A stretch of DNA of 64,000 nt from Singulisphaera sp. GP187 (GTDB taxonomy: Bacteria > Planctomycetota > Planctomycetia > Gemmatales > Gemmataceae): positions 1 to 64,000 of the forward strand of contig CAMAUE010000003.1 in assembly GCA_945861245.1 (NCBI GenBank), in the 5' to 3' direction. The translations under genes were made by a program, and so were the position numbers. Under the pieces are notes generated by a model. The model did not search any database and was not told the DNA's origin. It saw only the letters and a program-made list of their open reading frames with translations. Below, piece after piece: positions 9,587 through 18,729 of the stretch (positions within the stretch are counted from its first letter, which is position 1; each line of letters opens with the position of its first letter).

Positions 9587-9646
9587 TCAGAGCCTGAGCG
9601 CGAGCGAAGGGCCGCGTCGTGCTCTTCGCTGGCGCTCAGGCTCTGA
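9587..9646. repeat. Family C palindromic repeat (CAGAGCCTGAGCGC.AGCGAAG // CTTCGCT.GCGCTCAGGCTCTG)
   Basis: Inverted arms around GGCCGCGTCGTGCT; related element at 24200-24259. Confidence 0.85.
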
Positions 9647-9700
9647 AAATGCGGCATTCTCAACCGCCCGCAGTATACGATTAACGCTCGTGGGAGCACT

Positions 9701-9786
9701 CGACAAAAGCACGAGCCGGAAGCGTAAGTGACGGTTTTCAGTTTTCACCAGTCCGTCGCTTACGCTTCCGGCTCGTGCTTTTGTCG
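9701..9786. terminator. Long perfect-arm hairpin (family D repeat) between convergent genes
   Basis: CGACAAAAGCACGAGCCGGAAGCGTAAGTGACGG ... CCGTCGCTTACGCTTCCGGCTCGTGCTTTTGTCG; about 34-nt arms. Terminator role is inferred. Confidence 0.75.
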
Positions 9787-9833
9787 GTGGCGTCTACCTC
9801 CACACGGCATTGTGCCGCCGACGGCTAAACAAA

Positions 9834-10595
9834 TTATCGCGGGCCGCCGGGCAGGATTACGATCATCACGAATTCCGGGCGATATGGCATCGGCCCGAGA
9901 TCGTCATCATCGGGTCCCTTCTTTTTTCCTTTTACTGGCGGTGCTACTTTGGCGAGGTAAACCTCAACCGTCTGATCCACTTTCAGCGAGTCGGCTTCCA
10001 CTGGAAAGCCTGGCAGCCCGGTCTTGTCGCGGCGTTCTTCGAGTTCCTTCTTCGTCCACTTCTTTTCGAAACCCTGATCGTCAAACTCGATCGGCGGAAT
10101 AATCGACCGATATTTCACCATGTCGACAGAGCGGAGTTCGAGTTCTCGCTTTGAATAGAGCTGCGTTTGCCGCTTGGCAATCTCGCCTTGGAATGCGCCC
10201 GCGTCGCGTTGGTAATTCTGCAACGCTGTGAATCGAGCTTTGAAATCTTTTGTGGTTTGGGCGGTATACTGTTGTTTGGCCAATTCGGCTTGCCGCTTGA
10301 CCTTCCAGGAATTGAAATCGTACACCTTCTTTTGATCGATTTCTTGAATTTCGACGAAGAGCTCTCGGCTCTCGCCGATGCGTTTGATCTTTGTGACCAT
10401 CTTCTGCCCGAAGACGAGCTTTTCGATGGCCTTCTTCGGTTCGTCTTTTTTCTTTTCGTCGTCCTTTTTGTCTGCCTTCTTTTCTTCCTTTTTCTCCTCT
10501 TTCTTTTCGTCTTGGGCATTCGACGCCGGCATCAGGAGAATGAGCACGGCAAGGAAACCGAGAACTGCGCCGATGGATCTTTTCATGACAGTCAC
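9834..10595 (-). CDS. Secreted Lys/Glu-rich protein of unknown function
   Basis: MKRSIGAVLGFLAVLILLMPASNAQDEKKEEKKEEKKADKKDDEKKKDEPKK; signal peptide and charged low-complexity segment. Confidence 0.75.
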   Translation of the reverse strand: MTVMKRSIGAVLGFLAVLILLMPASNAQDEKKEEKKEEKKADKKDDEKKKDEPKKAIEKLVFGQKMVTKIKRIGESRELFVEIQEIDQKKVYDFNSWKVKRQAELAKQQYTAQTTKDFKARFTALQNYQRDAGAFQGEIAKRQTQLYSKRELELRSVDMVKYRSIIPPIEFDDQGFEKKWTKKELEERRDKTGLPGFPVEADSLKVDQTVEVYLAKVAPPVKGKKKGPDDDDLGPMPYRPEFVMIVILPGGPR

Positions 10596-10713
10596 CCGCG
10601 AAAAAGAATTTCTTCCCTCATATCAAATAGTGTAACGTTCCCATTTGCGAAACACAACGGGATCGATAGATTTTTTTCGCGAATGATACGGCACGCGGAA
10701 AAAGATGCGACGC

Positions 10714-11469
10714 TCAGGCTGCGTGCAGGAGTTGAGCGGCGTTGCTTTGATAGGCCTGGATGATCTCCCTCGCTGGGCCCACGGCTTGAATGCGTCCGTG
10801 ATGCAGCCAGATGATGGTCGTGCAGAATTCCTTGAGGAAAGCAAGATCGTGGCCAACCATGACGACGATCTTCGCGGTCTGGAGCAGGTTCCGCATCCGG
10901 GCCTCTGCTTTCTTCTGGAAAAGCATGTCGCCGGTCGAGAATACCTCATCGATCAGCAATATCTCCGGTCGCCGGGACGTCGAGAGAGCGAAGGCGAGCC
11001 GCATTACCATGCCGGTCGAATAGCAACGGAGCGGCAGATTCAGGAATTCGCCTAGCTCGGTGAAATCGGCGATGTCTTGGAGTTTCGATTTGATCGTTGC
11101 TGGCGTCTCGCCGTGAAGGTAGGAGCGGATGTGAACATTCCGCCAACCGGTGGCATTGAAGTCGAAGCCGAGAGTGATATCGAATAGAGAGCAAACCGCT
11201 CCGTTCACGTCGCGCTGGCCGCCACTGATCGGATACACGCCTGCGATCGTGCGAAGCAGGGTGCTTTTGCCCGCTCCATTCAAGCCGATGATGCCGACGC
11301 GTTCGCCGTCGTGGATATCAAAACTGAGGTCGGCCAGCGCCCTGACCGATTGCACTGCCGTCTTCTTTTTCCTGAGTAGGCCGCGAAGAACGAACTCCTT
11401 GAAAGTAATGGCGTGATTCTCGCGAATCGGATACTCAAGGTCCACGTTTGAAAACTGAATATACGACAT
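10714..11469 (-). CDS. ABC transporter ATP-binding protein, polysaccharide export (Wzt/TagH-like)
   Basis: GLNGAGKSTLLRTIAGVYPISGG Walker A, CYSTGMVMRLAFALSTSRRPEILLIDEVFSTGD signature and Walker B. Confidence 0.92.
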   Translation of the reverse strand: MSYIQFSNVDLEYPIRENHAITFKEFVLRGLLRKKKTAVQSVRALADLSFDIHDGERVGIIGLNGAGKSTLLRTIAGVYPISGGQRDVNGAVCSLFDITLGFDFNATGWRNVHIRSYLHGETPATIKSKLQDIADFTELGEFLNLPLRCYSTGMVMRLAFALSTSRRPEILLIDEVFSTGDMLFQKKAEARMRNLLQTAKIVVMVGHDLAFLKEFCTTIIWLHHGRIQAVGPAREIIQAYQSNAAQLLHAA

Positions 11470-11501
11470 TCACGAACTCCAAAACCTAAACCCGAATTAT
11501 T

Positions 11502-11638
11502 CACCACAGAGACACAGAGAATACAGAGGAATGCAATAGCGATCAAGAGTCCCAGCGAATTATCGGCCTGGGAAAATGACGCCTAGTGCATTTTGCTTAT
11601 CTTGATTTTCCCTGTGTCCTCTGAGCCTCTGTGGTTAA
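11502..11638. repeat. Family E palindromic repeat (CACCACAGAGACACAGAG // CTGTGTCCTCTGAGCCTCTGTGGTTA)
   Basis: Imperfect inverted arms at 11502-11531 and 11608-11637. Confidence 0.8.
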
Positions 11639-11663
11639 GTTTCTTCTCAATGAATCACCTGGG

Positions 11664-12470
11664 CTATACCCAAAACACCAAATTTCGTTCGAGCTTGCGA
11701 AGCAGGACAAGTGCAATTGTGGCGACGACCCCCAGGAACGCGAGGCTCATGCCGTATTGTTGCATCGATGGCAACGTTCCGTCAACGATTGGGACGCGAA
11801 CCAGCGCGATGATGGATGTCAGTGGGTTCCATTCCAATACGAACGTCACGTGACCTCGGCTGCCTGCAAAGGAGGTTGCCGAGTAGAGAATCGGAGTCGC
11901 GTAAAAGAGGACCTGCAGACCAATCTCCAATAAATGGCTCGTGTCGGGAAAATGGGTAAAGGCGAACCCGCTCACGATCGCAAGGCACCAACTAAGCAGG
12001 AACAATATCATGATGGCCGGGATCAGGCTAAGCATCGCGACCGGATCGATGCCCTTGAAAAAACCAGTGACGCTGATGGCCATTCCCAGGGCGATGAGGG
12101 AATGAAAACCGGTTCCGAGTGCGGTGCGCAAAGGGAAAATCGCCAGCGGGATTTGTTGTTGCCGAATGTATGCAGCGCCGGCCGTGAAGGTATTACAGCC
12201 GACGACGAGTGATTCGGTAAAGAACTGCCAAACAGTCATGCCGACGATCAGATGCGGGGCGTATTCCGCAAGGGAGAGATTGAAGAGCTTGCCGAAAACA
12301 ACGCAGAAGACCGCCGTCATTGCCATGGGGCGCAGCAACGACCAGCCTATTCCGAAAAACGAATTGCGATAGCGGTTGTCGAGATCTAGTCGAACCAACG
12401 CGGACCAAAAATAGCGCAGATCCCAAATCTGTTGTAAATAGGAAAACCTGCCAACCAAGGACGTTGCCAT
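11664..12470 (-). CDS. ABC-2 type permease, polysaccharide export (Wzm/TagG-like)
   Basis: DLRYFWSALVRLDLDNRYRNSFFGIGWSLLRPMAMTAVFCVVFGKLF; start chosen at MATSLVGRFSYL; upstream alternative at 12554. Confidence 0.9.
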   Translation of the reverse strand: MATSLVGRFSYLQQIWDLRYFWSALVRLDLDNRYRNSFFGIGWSLLRPMAMTAVFCVVFGKLFNLSLAEYAPHLIVGMTVWQFFTESLVVGCNTFTAGAAYIRQQQIPLAIFPLRTALGTGFHSLIALGMAISVTGFFKGIDPVAMLSLIPAIMILFLLSWCLAIVSGFAFTHFPDTSHLLEIGLQVLFYATPILYSATSFAGSRGHVTFVLEWNPLTSIIALVRVPIVDGTLPSMQQYGMSLAFLGVVATIALVLLRKLERNLVFWV

Positions 12471-12686
12471 CGATTCGATCCTTCTTCTCGTAGGGATTCC
12501 GTCCGGAATCGCGTCGCGTGGGGCGGTTTTAGCACGAATGCGTGCGAGATGCAAGTCGGACTAGACCCACTTGCGGAGCATGATTGGCCCAGGCCGTGGC
12601 TCCCATTTAGCCCATTTTGTTTTTTGGGAACGATCTGCAAGCCCCCTAGCGCACATCCTTCCTTTGATTTCGTCCTGAGCGGCGAA

Positions 12687-13406
12687 TTACTTGACGCAAC
12701 TTTGTCGGCGTGTGCGATTGTTCATTAGCCAGATTGCCACGTCTACCTGCGGATGAATCAACGCGGCATGGTTCACGGGCATTTGAATAAGTTGGGCGTT
12801 TGGCATTCGCCGTGCTAGCAGATGGCCCGCGCTCGACGGCACGAGGCGATCGTTGGCTGCCGCCATGACAATCGTCGGAGTCTGAATATCTGCCAAACGA
12901 GATCGAAGGTCTAACTCGCGCATCATCCGCACACGATGGCCAAGCACGCTCATCGGCACATCATCGACACGACTCCACCATTCGTTACGTTCCGTCTCCG
13001 TTATTTCCTGCGTGAAGAAAAAGGTGCCACGCAAGCCGCGCGTCCAGGCGGGAGTCGGCATCGCAGGCAGAAACACGGAGAGATCAGCGGCGAGATGAAT
13101 GATTGCACGGCGCGGATAGTAGGCGAACGTATTGATCAGAACGAGCTTAGCCACAAGGTCGAGCCGTCGCAGCGCCAGTGTCAGCGCGACACCGCCACCG
13201 AACGATTCCGCGAGTACGATCGCCGGGCCATTTCCAGCTCGTTCGATTTCGCCGACGGCAAAAGCCGCGAGGCTTTGATAGGTAGACGTCTGATCTTGCG
13301 GATAAGCAACACAGTGCACGTCGAAACAATCGAACAGCCTCGGTTGACGGTGCAGCAGTCGGCCCGTGCCATCGAGTCCCGGAAGGTAGACGAGCGTTTG
13401 GGGCAT
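12687..13406 (-). CDS. Alpha/beta hydrolase
   Basis: LVYLPGLDGTGRLL, ESFGGGVALTLALRR nucleophile elbow, PTIVMAAANDRLVP, C-terminal NHAALIHPQ. Confidence 0.85.
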   Translation of the reverse strand: MPQTLVYLPGLDGTGRLLHRQPRLFDCFDVHCVAYPQDQTSTYQSLAAFAVGEIERAGNGPAIVLAESFGGGVALTLALRRLDLVAKLVLINTFAYYPRRAIIHLAADLSVFLPAMPTPAWTRGLRGTFFFTQEITETERNEWWSRVDDVPMSVLGHRVRMMRELDLRSRLADIQTPTIVMAAANDRLVPSSAGHLLARRMPNAQLIQMPVNHAALIHPQVDVAIWLMNNRTRRQSCVK

Positions 13407-13423
13407 GGGGGGAACCTTTCGTT

Positions 13424-13455
13424 GTTTAGCCATTCGCTATCGGCGAACGGCTAAT
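13424..13455. repeat. Short single-hairpin relative of family A
   Basis: GTTTAGCCATTCGCTATCGGCGAACGGCTAAT. Confidence 0.6.
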
Positions 13456-13507
13456 CGTAGGCGAAATTTGTACGTTGAATGGAAACCTTCATCGCCGGGA
13501 GTATTCG

Positions 13508-16500
13508 ATGAAACGCATCATTCTACTTGCTATCGCATTAACCGCGAATTCCCTATTTGCACAACCCGCGAAGGTCGCCGATGGCACCGCGGAGGGAACC
13601 AAGGCGATCGCGAAATTCAAAGTACCCGCGGGTTTCAAGGTCGATCTCTGGACCGCCGAGCCGATGCTCGGTAACCCCGTCGCGTTTTGCATCGACGAGA
13701 AGGGCCGAATCTTCGTCGCGGAATCGTATCGCTTCAATCGCGGGACCGAGGAATACCGCCATCGACCATTCTTTCTCGACGGCGATCTCGCCAACACCAG
13801 CGTGGACGATCGGCTCGCGATGTACAAGAAGTTCGAGGCCAAATTTCCCGATGGCATGAAATATTTCACCAAGTATGCCGACAAGATCCGCCTGCTCGAA
13901 GATCGCGCGGGCCAGGGCAAGGCCGACTTCTCCAGCATCTTCGCCGACGGCTTCAACGACCCGCTCGACGGCCTCGCCGCCGGCGTGCTGGCGAAGGACG
14001 GCGACGTTTATTTCACCTGCATCCCCAAGCTTTGGAAACTCCGCGATACCAAGAATACGGGAAAAGCCGATCAGAAAATAGCCCTACACCACGGATTCGG
14101 CCCGCAGACCGCTTTCCTCGGCCATGATCTGCACGGTCTCGCCTTCGGCCCCGATGGCAAGCTCTATTTCTCCGTCGGCGATCGCGGCTACCACGTCAAA
14201 AACCACGAGGGCCGCACGCTGTCCGGCCCTCGCAACGGCGCCGTCTTTCGCTGCGATCCCGACGGTGCCAACCTCGAAGTCGTCCATACCGGCTTGCGCA
14301 ATCCGCAAGAGCTTGCGTTCGACCAGTTCGGCAACCTGTTCGCCGCCGACAATAACTGCGACAAAGGCGACCATTCGCGTCTCGTCTACATCGTCGAAGG
14401 CGGGCATAGCGGCTGGAACATGGCGTATCAGACCATCGAAACGCCCGGCTTTCGGCCACTCGGGCAAGGCGAAAAGCCGAGCTATCTCACCGGCCCCTGG
14501 CATGCCGAAAAGCTGTGGCACATGCAACATCCCGGCCAGGCGGCGTATATCCTGCCAGCCGTTGGCAAGCTCGGCGCCGGGCCGGGCGGCTTCGCCTTCA
14601 CCAGCGGACTCGGTTGGCCGAAACGCTATCACGATTCGTTTTTCATGTGCAACTTCACCGGAAACGGCGGCATCGATTCGTTCCGCGTCGTGCCCAAAGG
14701 CGCCGCCTATGACCTGGTAGATTATCACACGTTCATCAACCCCGTCAGCGCCACCGATGTCGAGTTTGGCTACGACGGCAAAATGTACCTCAGCGACTGG
14801 GTCCAGTTCGTCTGGGACGGCGGCGGCGTCGGCAAGGGCCGCATCTTTTCCGCCTACGATCCCAAGACCACGGGCGACGCCACCATCCGCGACATGGGCA
14901 AGCTCATGAAAGTCGGCTTCAAAAAACAGGACGACAAAGCGTTACTGGCACTACTCGCGCATCCCGATCAGCGTGTGCGATTGCGGGCACAGTACGAACT
15001 TGCCGAACGCTGGCCGAAGGTCGGCTGGCTGTACGGCATCGCGACTGCCAGAGAAAACGGTTCCAAGGAGATCGTTCCCCGGCTTCACGCCATCTGGGCG
15101 ATCGGCCAAATGGCGCGAAAACATCCTGGGGCAATTATTTCTCTTATTAGCTACCCGAAACTGCTGGACGACCCTCAAGCCGAAATTCGTGGCCAGGCCG
15201 TCAAGGTACTGGGCGATATCGGCTGGAAGGAAAACACCTGGCCCGGTCTCGCGATGCAATCCCAGTTACTCGCGCTGATCGAAGATCCTCATCCGCGCGT
15301 GCGATTCTTCGCGATGCAGTCCGCCGGCAAGCTGGAACTCAAAGAGGCCTTGCCGCGCATCCTGGCTCAGGTGCAAATCAACAAGGACGAGGACACCTAT
15401 CTGCGCCATGCCGCGGTGACAGCGATTGGACGCATCGGCGAAATCGATGCAGTGCTAGAGCAGATCAAACTCGGCGAGGAAGGCAAGACGTGGGGGCCGC
15501 TCTCGAATGAAAGCAAACGAGCGCTCCATCTTGCCGCTGTGCTCGTGCTGCGAAATCTCAACGATAAACGCATCGCGCGGTTTCTCAACGATGGCGATGA
15601 CCTCGTCGTGACGGAGGCGGCTCGCGCGATCAACGACCTGCCGATTTCCGATGCGATGCCCGCCCTCGCCAAACTCGCGCCGCGCTATGCTCCGCGCAAG
15701 CAGCAGCCCGATTCAGCGCTGTGGCGACGTATCATCAACGCGAACTATCGGCTCGGCCAGGCGGAGCACGTGACGACCTTGCTCGATGTCGCGCAGAGCA
15801 CAGCCGTGCCCGACGAGATGCGATTTGAATCGCTGGCCTGTGTGCATCAATGGAGCGACCCGGGCAACCGCGATCGCGTCAACGGCTATTGGCGACCGCT
15901 GCCCGCGCGTGACGTGCTCCTCGTCCGAGCCAAGCTTCAGGAACGCCTGCCCGCGCTACTGACATCGGCGTCATCCAAGATGCAGGCGGAATTGACGAAG
16001 ATGATCGCGACCTTCACGCTCAACATTGACGAGCAAACGATCATCGCCTGGATCGACGATGAAAAACGCCCCGTCGAAACCCGTCTGGCAGCGATGGATC
16101 TCGTGGCATCCCGTTATGGCAAGAGTCTCGAATCGGTGTTGACGAAGGCCTATGCTTCGGGCAACGCCGGACTGCGATCGCATGCCCGCGAACACATGAT
16201 CCAGATCGATCCGAAGAAAGCAAACCAATGGTTGGACGACGCCTGGATGTCAGGCTCAATCCGCGAGAAGCAGCACCTCGTTCGCATGCTGGCACGACGC
16301 AGCGAACCGCAACTCCGCAAACGATTGGCGACGATTTTTGCCGCCTTCGAGAAAGGCGTCACGCCGACCGAACTGCACCTCGATATCATCGAGGCCGCCA
16401 AGTCGGCAGATGCGCCACTCTGGACCAAATTTGAAGAGACGCGCAAGCTCGCGCGAACGCCTGAAGCGAGGCTCAAAGTCTACGATGTCACCCTCAAAGG

Positions 16501-16924
16501 CGGCGACGCGGCGCGGGGCCGACAGATTTTTGTGTCGCACGCCGTCGCCCAATGCGTGCGCTGTCACAAGGCCGAAGGGCAGGGCGGCGACGCTGGGCCG
16601 GACCTTTCGGTATGGGCGCCGAAAGCGAAGGGTGATCGCGGGCATTTGCTGGAATCGCTGCTTTACCCGAGTCGCAAGTTCACGCCCGGCTTCGGCGCAG
16701 TCTCCTTGACGATGCTCGATGGCCGAGTGTTGACAGGAACGGTGAAATTGGAGGATAAAGAAAAAATCGTATTAGCCGACGCGGCCGGAAAAACGCAAAC
16801 GATCACCGTGAAGGAGATCGACGAACGCGCCAACGGCATCTCGCCAATGCCGGAGGTGGGCCCGGTCTTGTCGATGGAAGAGATTCGCGATTTGGTCGAA
16901 TATTTGGCGACGCTCAAGGAATAG
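13508..16924 (+). CDS. PVC-type heme-binding CxxCH / membrane-bound dehydrogenase domain protein with HEAT repeats and C-terminal cytochrome c
   Basis: FKVDLWTAEPMLGNPVAFCIDEKGRIFVAESYRFNRG N-terminal dehydrogenase-like propeller; C-terminal SHAVAQCVRCHKAEGQGGDAGPDLS haem c motif. Confidence 0.92.
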   Translation: MKRIILLAIALTANSLFAQPAKVADGTAEGTKAIAKFKVPAGFKVDLWTAEPMLGNPVAFCIDEKGRIFVAESYRFNRGTEEYRHRPFFLDGDLANTSVDDRLAMYKKFEAKFPDGMKYFTKYADKIRLLEDRAGQGKADFSSIFADGFNDPLDGLAAGVLAKDGDVYFTCIPKLWKLRDTKNTGKADQKIALHHGFGPQTAFLGHDLHGLAFGPDGKLYFSVGDRGYHVKNHEGRTLSGPRNGAVFRCDPDGANLEVVHTGLRNPQELAFDQFGNLFAADNNCDKGDHSRLVYIVEGGHSGWNMAYQTIETPGFRPLGQGEKPSYLTGPWHAEKLWHMQHPGQAAYILPAVGKLGAGPGGFAFTSGLGWPKRYHDSFFMCNFTGNGGIDSFRVVPKGAAYDLVDYHTFINPVSATDVEFGYDGKMYLSDWVQFVWDGGGVGKGRIFSAYDPKTTGDATIRDMGKLMKVGFKKQDDKALLALLAHPDQRVRLRAQYELAERWPKVGWLYGIATARENGSKEIVPRLHAIWAIGQMARKHPGAIISLISYPKLLDDPQAEIRGQAVKVLGDIGWKENTWPGLAMQSQLLALIEDPHPRVRFFAMQSAGKLELKEALPRILAQVQINKDEDTYLRHAAVTAIGRIGEIDAVLEQIKLGEEGKTWGPLSNESKRALHLAAVLVLRNLNDKRIARFLNDGDDLVVTEAARAINDLPISDAMPALAKLAPRYAPRKQQPDSALWRRIINANYRLGQAEHVTTLLDVAQSTAVPDEMRFESLACVHQWSDPGNRDRVNGYWRPLPARDVLLVRAKLQERLPALLTSASSKMQAELTKMIATFTLNIDEQTIIAWIDDEKRPVETRLAAMDLVASRYGKSLESVLTKAYASGNAGLRSHAREHMIQIDPKKANQWLDDAWMSGSIREKQHLVRMLARRSEPQLRKRLATIFAAFEKGVTPTELHLDIIEAAKSADAPLWTKFEETRKLARTPEARLKVYDVTLKGGDAARGRQIFVSHAVAQCVRCHKAEGQGGDAGPDLSVWAPKAKGDRGHLLESLLYPSRKFTPGFGAVSLTMLDGRVLTGTVKLEDKEKIVLADAAGKTQTITVKEIDERANGISPMPEVGPVLSMEEIRDLVEYLATLKE

Positions 16925-16969
16925 AGCCTCACGCAGTCGGGTGAAGGGACGAACTAATCAAAAGCGCAC

Positions 16970-17107
16970 TAACCACAGAGGCACAGAGGCACAGAGAACA
17001 CAGAGGAAATACGTAGAATTGTGATTTGCAAGCCTCACGATTCCGCTTACAAATTCCGTCCACCATTCTTCGTGTTTTCTCTGTGTCCTCTGTGCCTCCG
17101 TGGTTCA
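16970..17107. repeat. Family E palindromic repeat
   Basis: AACCACAGAGGCACAGAGGCACAGAGAACACAGAGG ... TTTTCTCTGTGTCCTCTGTGCCTCCGTGGTT. Confidence 0.88.
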
Positions 17108-17117
17108 AATTTGGTTG

Positions 17118-17270
17118 TCACGCCGCGCGGCGGATTTCGGCGTCCTCGATGGCGCGAAGTTCGGCGAGGGCGTTGCTTTCGCCGACGTGATCGCCGCATT
17201 TTTGGAAAAATGCCGCGATTTCGCGACACCAGCGCACGGCATCGGTGGTTTGGCCGCCTTTGCCATTCAA
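17118..17270 (-). CDS. Possible 50-aa small protein (TTG start)
   Basis: Manual translation: MNGKGGQTTDAVRWCREIAAFFQKCGDHVGESNALAELRAIEDAEIRRAA*. Not in the supplied track (under 60 aa, non-ATG start). Confidence 0.3.
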   Translation of the reverse strand: MNGKGGQTTDAVRWCREIAAFFQKCGDHVGESNALAELRAIEDAEIRRAA

Positions 17271-17335
17271 CGTTACCCCATTGTTGAACTAAAGTGACGA
17301 AGGGGTGCATGACAGAACTTGCGGAGAACTACAAT

Positions 17336-17414
17336 AAACCACGGATAACACCGAAAACAGGGATGGGAAAATACTGTGAAGGCAATCTTCCCTATCCGTG
17401 CGATCCGTGGCTAA
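17336..17414. repeat. Family F palindromic repeat (CCACGGAT // ATCCGTGG)
   Basis: ACCACGGATAACACCGAAAACAGGGAT ... CCCTATCCGTGCGATCCGTGGCT. Confidence 0.65.
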
Positions 17415-17461
17415 ATTCCTACAAGTGCTGTCGTGTACCTGTGATGAAGGCAAGGAATGCA

Positions 17462-18244
17462 ATGACGGAACCGATGAAAAAACCGCCGATCGCCGAGTCG
17501 CCGTTGAGCGTCGTGCTGATGGCACGCGCGCTTGACTCAGATACGTCTGTATCGCTTCGCGCCTGGAAGTCGCACCTGGACGGGATGAGACGTCCCTACG
17601 AATTATTTCTTATTCAGGAAAGCAGACCGGAGATCATGCCGGAGCCGAGTGATTCGGATGTGCGTGTTTTTTCTTGCTCGCACACCGATGGATTTCGCAT
17701 CGCGATCAACGATGCGATTCAGGCGGCGCAGCATCCGCTGTTGGTGTTGTGCCCGTGTGACAGGCAGTATTCGCCTGTCGATCTCGCGAAACTTCTCGGC
17801 GCAATCGACAAGGTTGATCTCGTCGCCGGTTATCGGCTCGGAGGCCAGGCGCCCCCGTTGCGGGTATTGCTCGATCTGGCGATCAACGTAATTTGCCGCA
17901 TCCTTGTCGGTTTACCGATGACGCAACGACTGACTTGGCTGGGCGGTCACGGTTGGGACCGACGCTGGATCGCGCGGTGGATATTTGGCGTGCGTGTCAC
18001 CGATCCGGAATGTGCGTTCTTGTTAGCACGGCGAGGCATCTTCAAGCGGATTCCGATCCAATCTGGTGGTCCGTTTCTGGTCACGGAGATACTCGCGAAG
18101 GCCAATCATCTGACGTGCCTTTTGGCCGAGGTGCCCGTGACTTGGAATCCGCCCAGCCATCCGCTCCACGATGCGATTTCGTTCGGCAGGGACGCGCAGA
18201 AGGTCTTCCTCGCGCCGGATTTCGGGCCATATCCCATAAGCTAA
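17462..18244 (+). CDS. Glycosyltransferase family 2-like protein
   Basis: LSVVLMARALDSDTSVSLRAWKSHLDGMRRPYELFLIQES ... LLVLCPCDRQYSPVDLAKLLGAIDKVDLVAGYRLG; start chosen downstream of the family F repeat. Confidence 0.7.
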   Translation: MTEPMKKPPIAESPLSVVLMARALDSDTSVSLRAWKSHLDGMRRPYELFLIQESRPEIMPEPSDSDVRVFSCSHTDGFRIAINDAIQAAQHPLLVLCPCDRQYSPVDLAKLLGAIDKVDLVAGYRLGGQAPPLRVLLDLAINVICRILVGLPMTQRLTWLGGHGWDRRWIARWIFGVRVTDPECAFLLARRGIFKRIPIQSGGPFLVTEILAKANHLTCLLAEVPVTWNPPSHPLHDAISFGRDAQKVFLAPDFGPYPIS

Positions 18245-18277
18245 ATCCAGCGTGCTTTACTGTAGGAAATATCCAAG

Positions 18278-18686
18278 AAGCCCATGGGTGAGGTCCTTCG
18301 AACCCCATTGGCACCAACTTAAGGAACTCAGGCCAGGCAATCAAATTTGAACCACAGAGGACACAGAGAAAATGTGCGGAATAGTGAATTCAGTGGTTTC
18401 AATAATCAACTTAGCCACGGATTGAACACGGATGAAACACGGATAAGAGGCAGAGTAGGAGCGAAAAACCAGGATATTTCACCATTATTTCCTTTCCGTG
18501 TTTCATCCGTGGCTAATTCTGGGAACTACTGGAATTGGAATTCTCACGATTTTGCGTGCCTTGTTCCTCTCCCATTCTTCGTATTTTCTCTGTGTCTTCT
18601 GTGCCTCTGTGGTTCAATTGTGTTTTTCCGATGCGAGTTCTTTAAGTTGATGCCCATGGGGTTCGGAGTACCTCACCCCTGGGCTT
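18278..18686. repeat. Three-tier nested inverted repeat
   Basis: Outer arms 18278-18329/18635-18686, middle family E arms 18347-18374/18583-18617, inner family F arms 18412-18446/18493-18515. Confidence 0.88.
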
Positions 18687-18729
18687 GGTTGAAAATCCAG
18701 ACGATTCGTTGGCATAGGTGAAAGCAATC

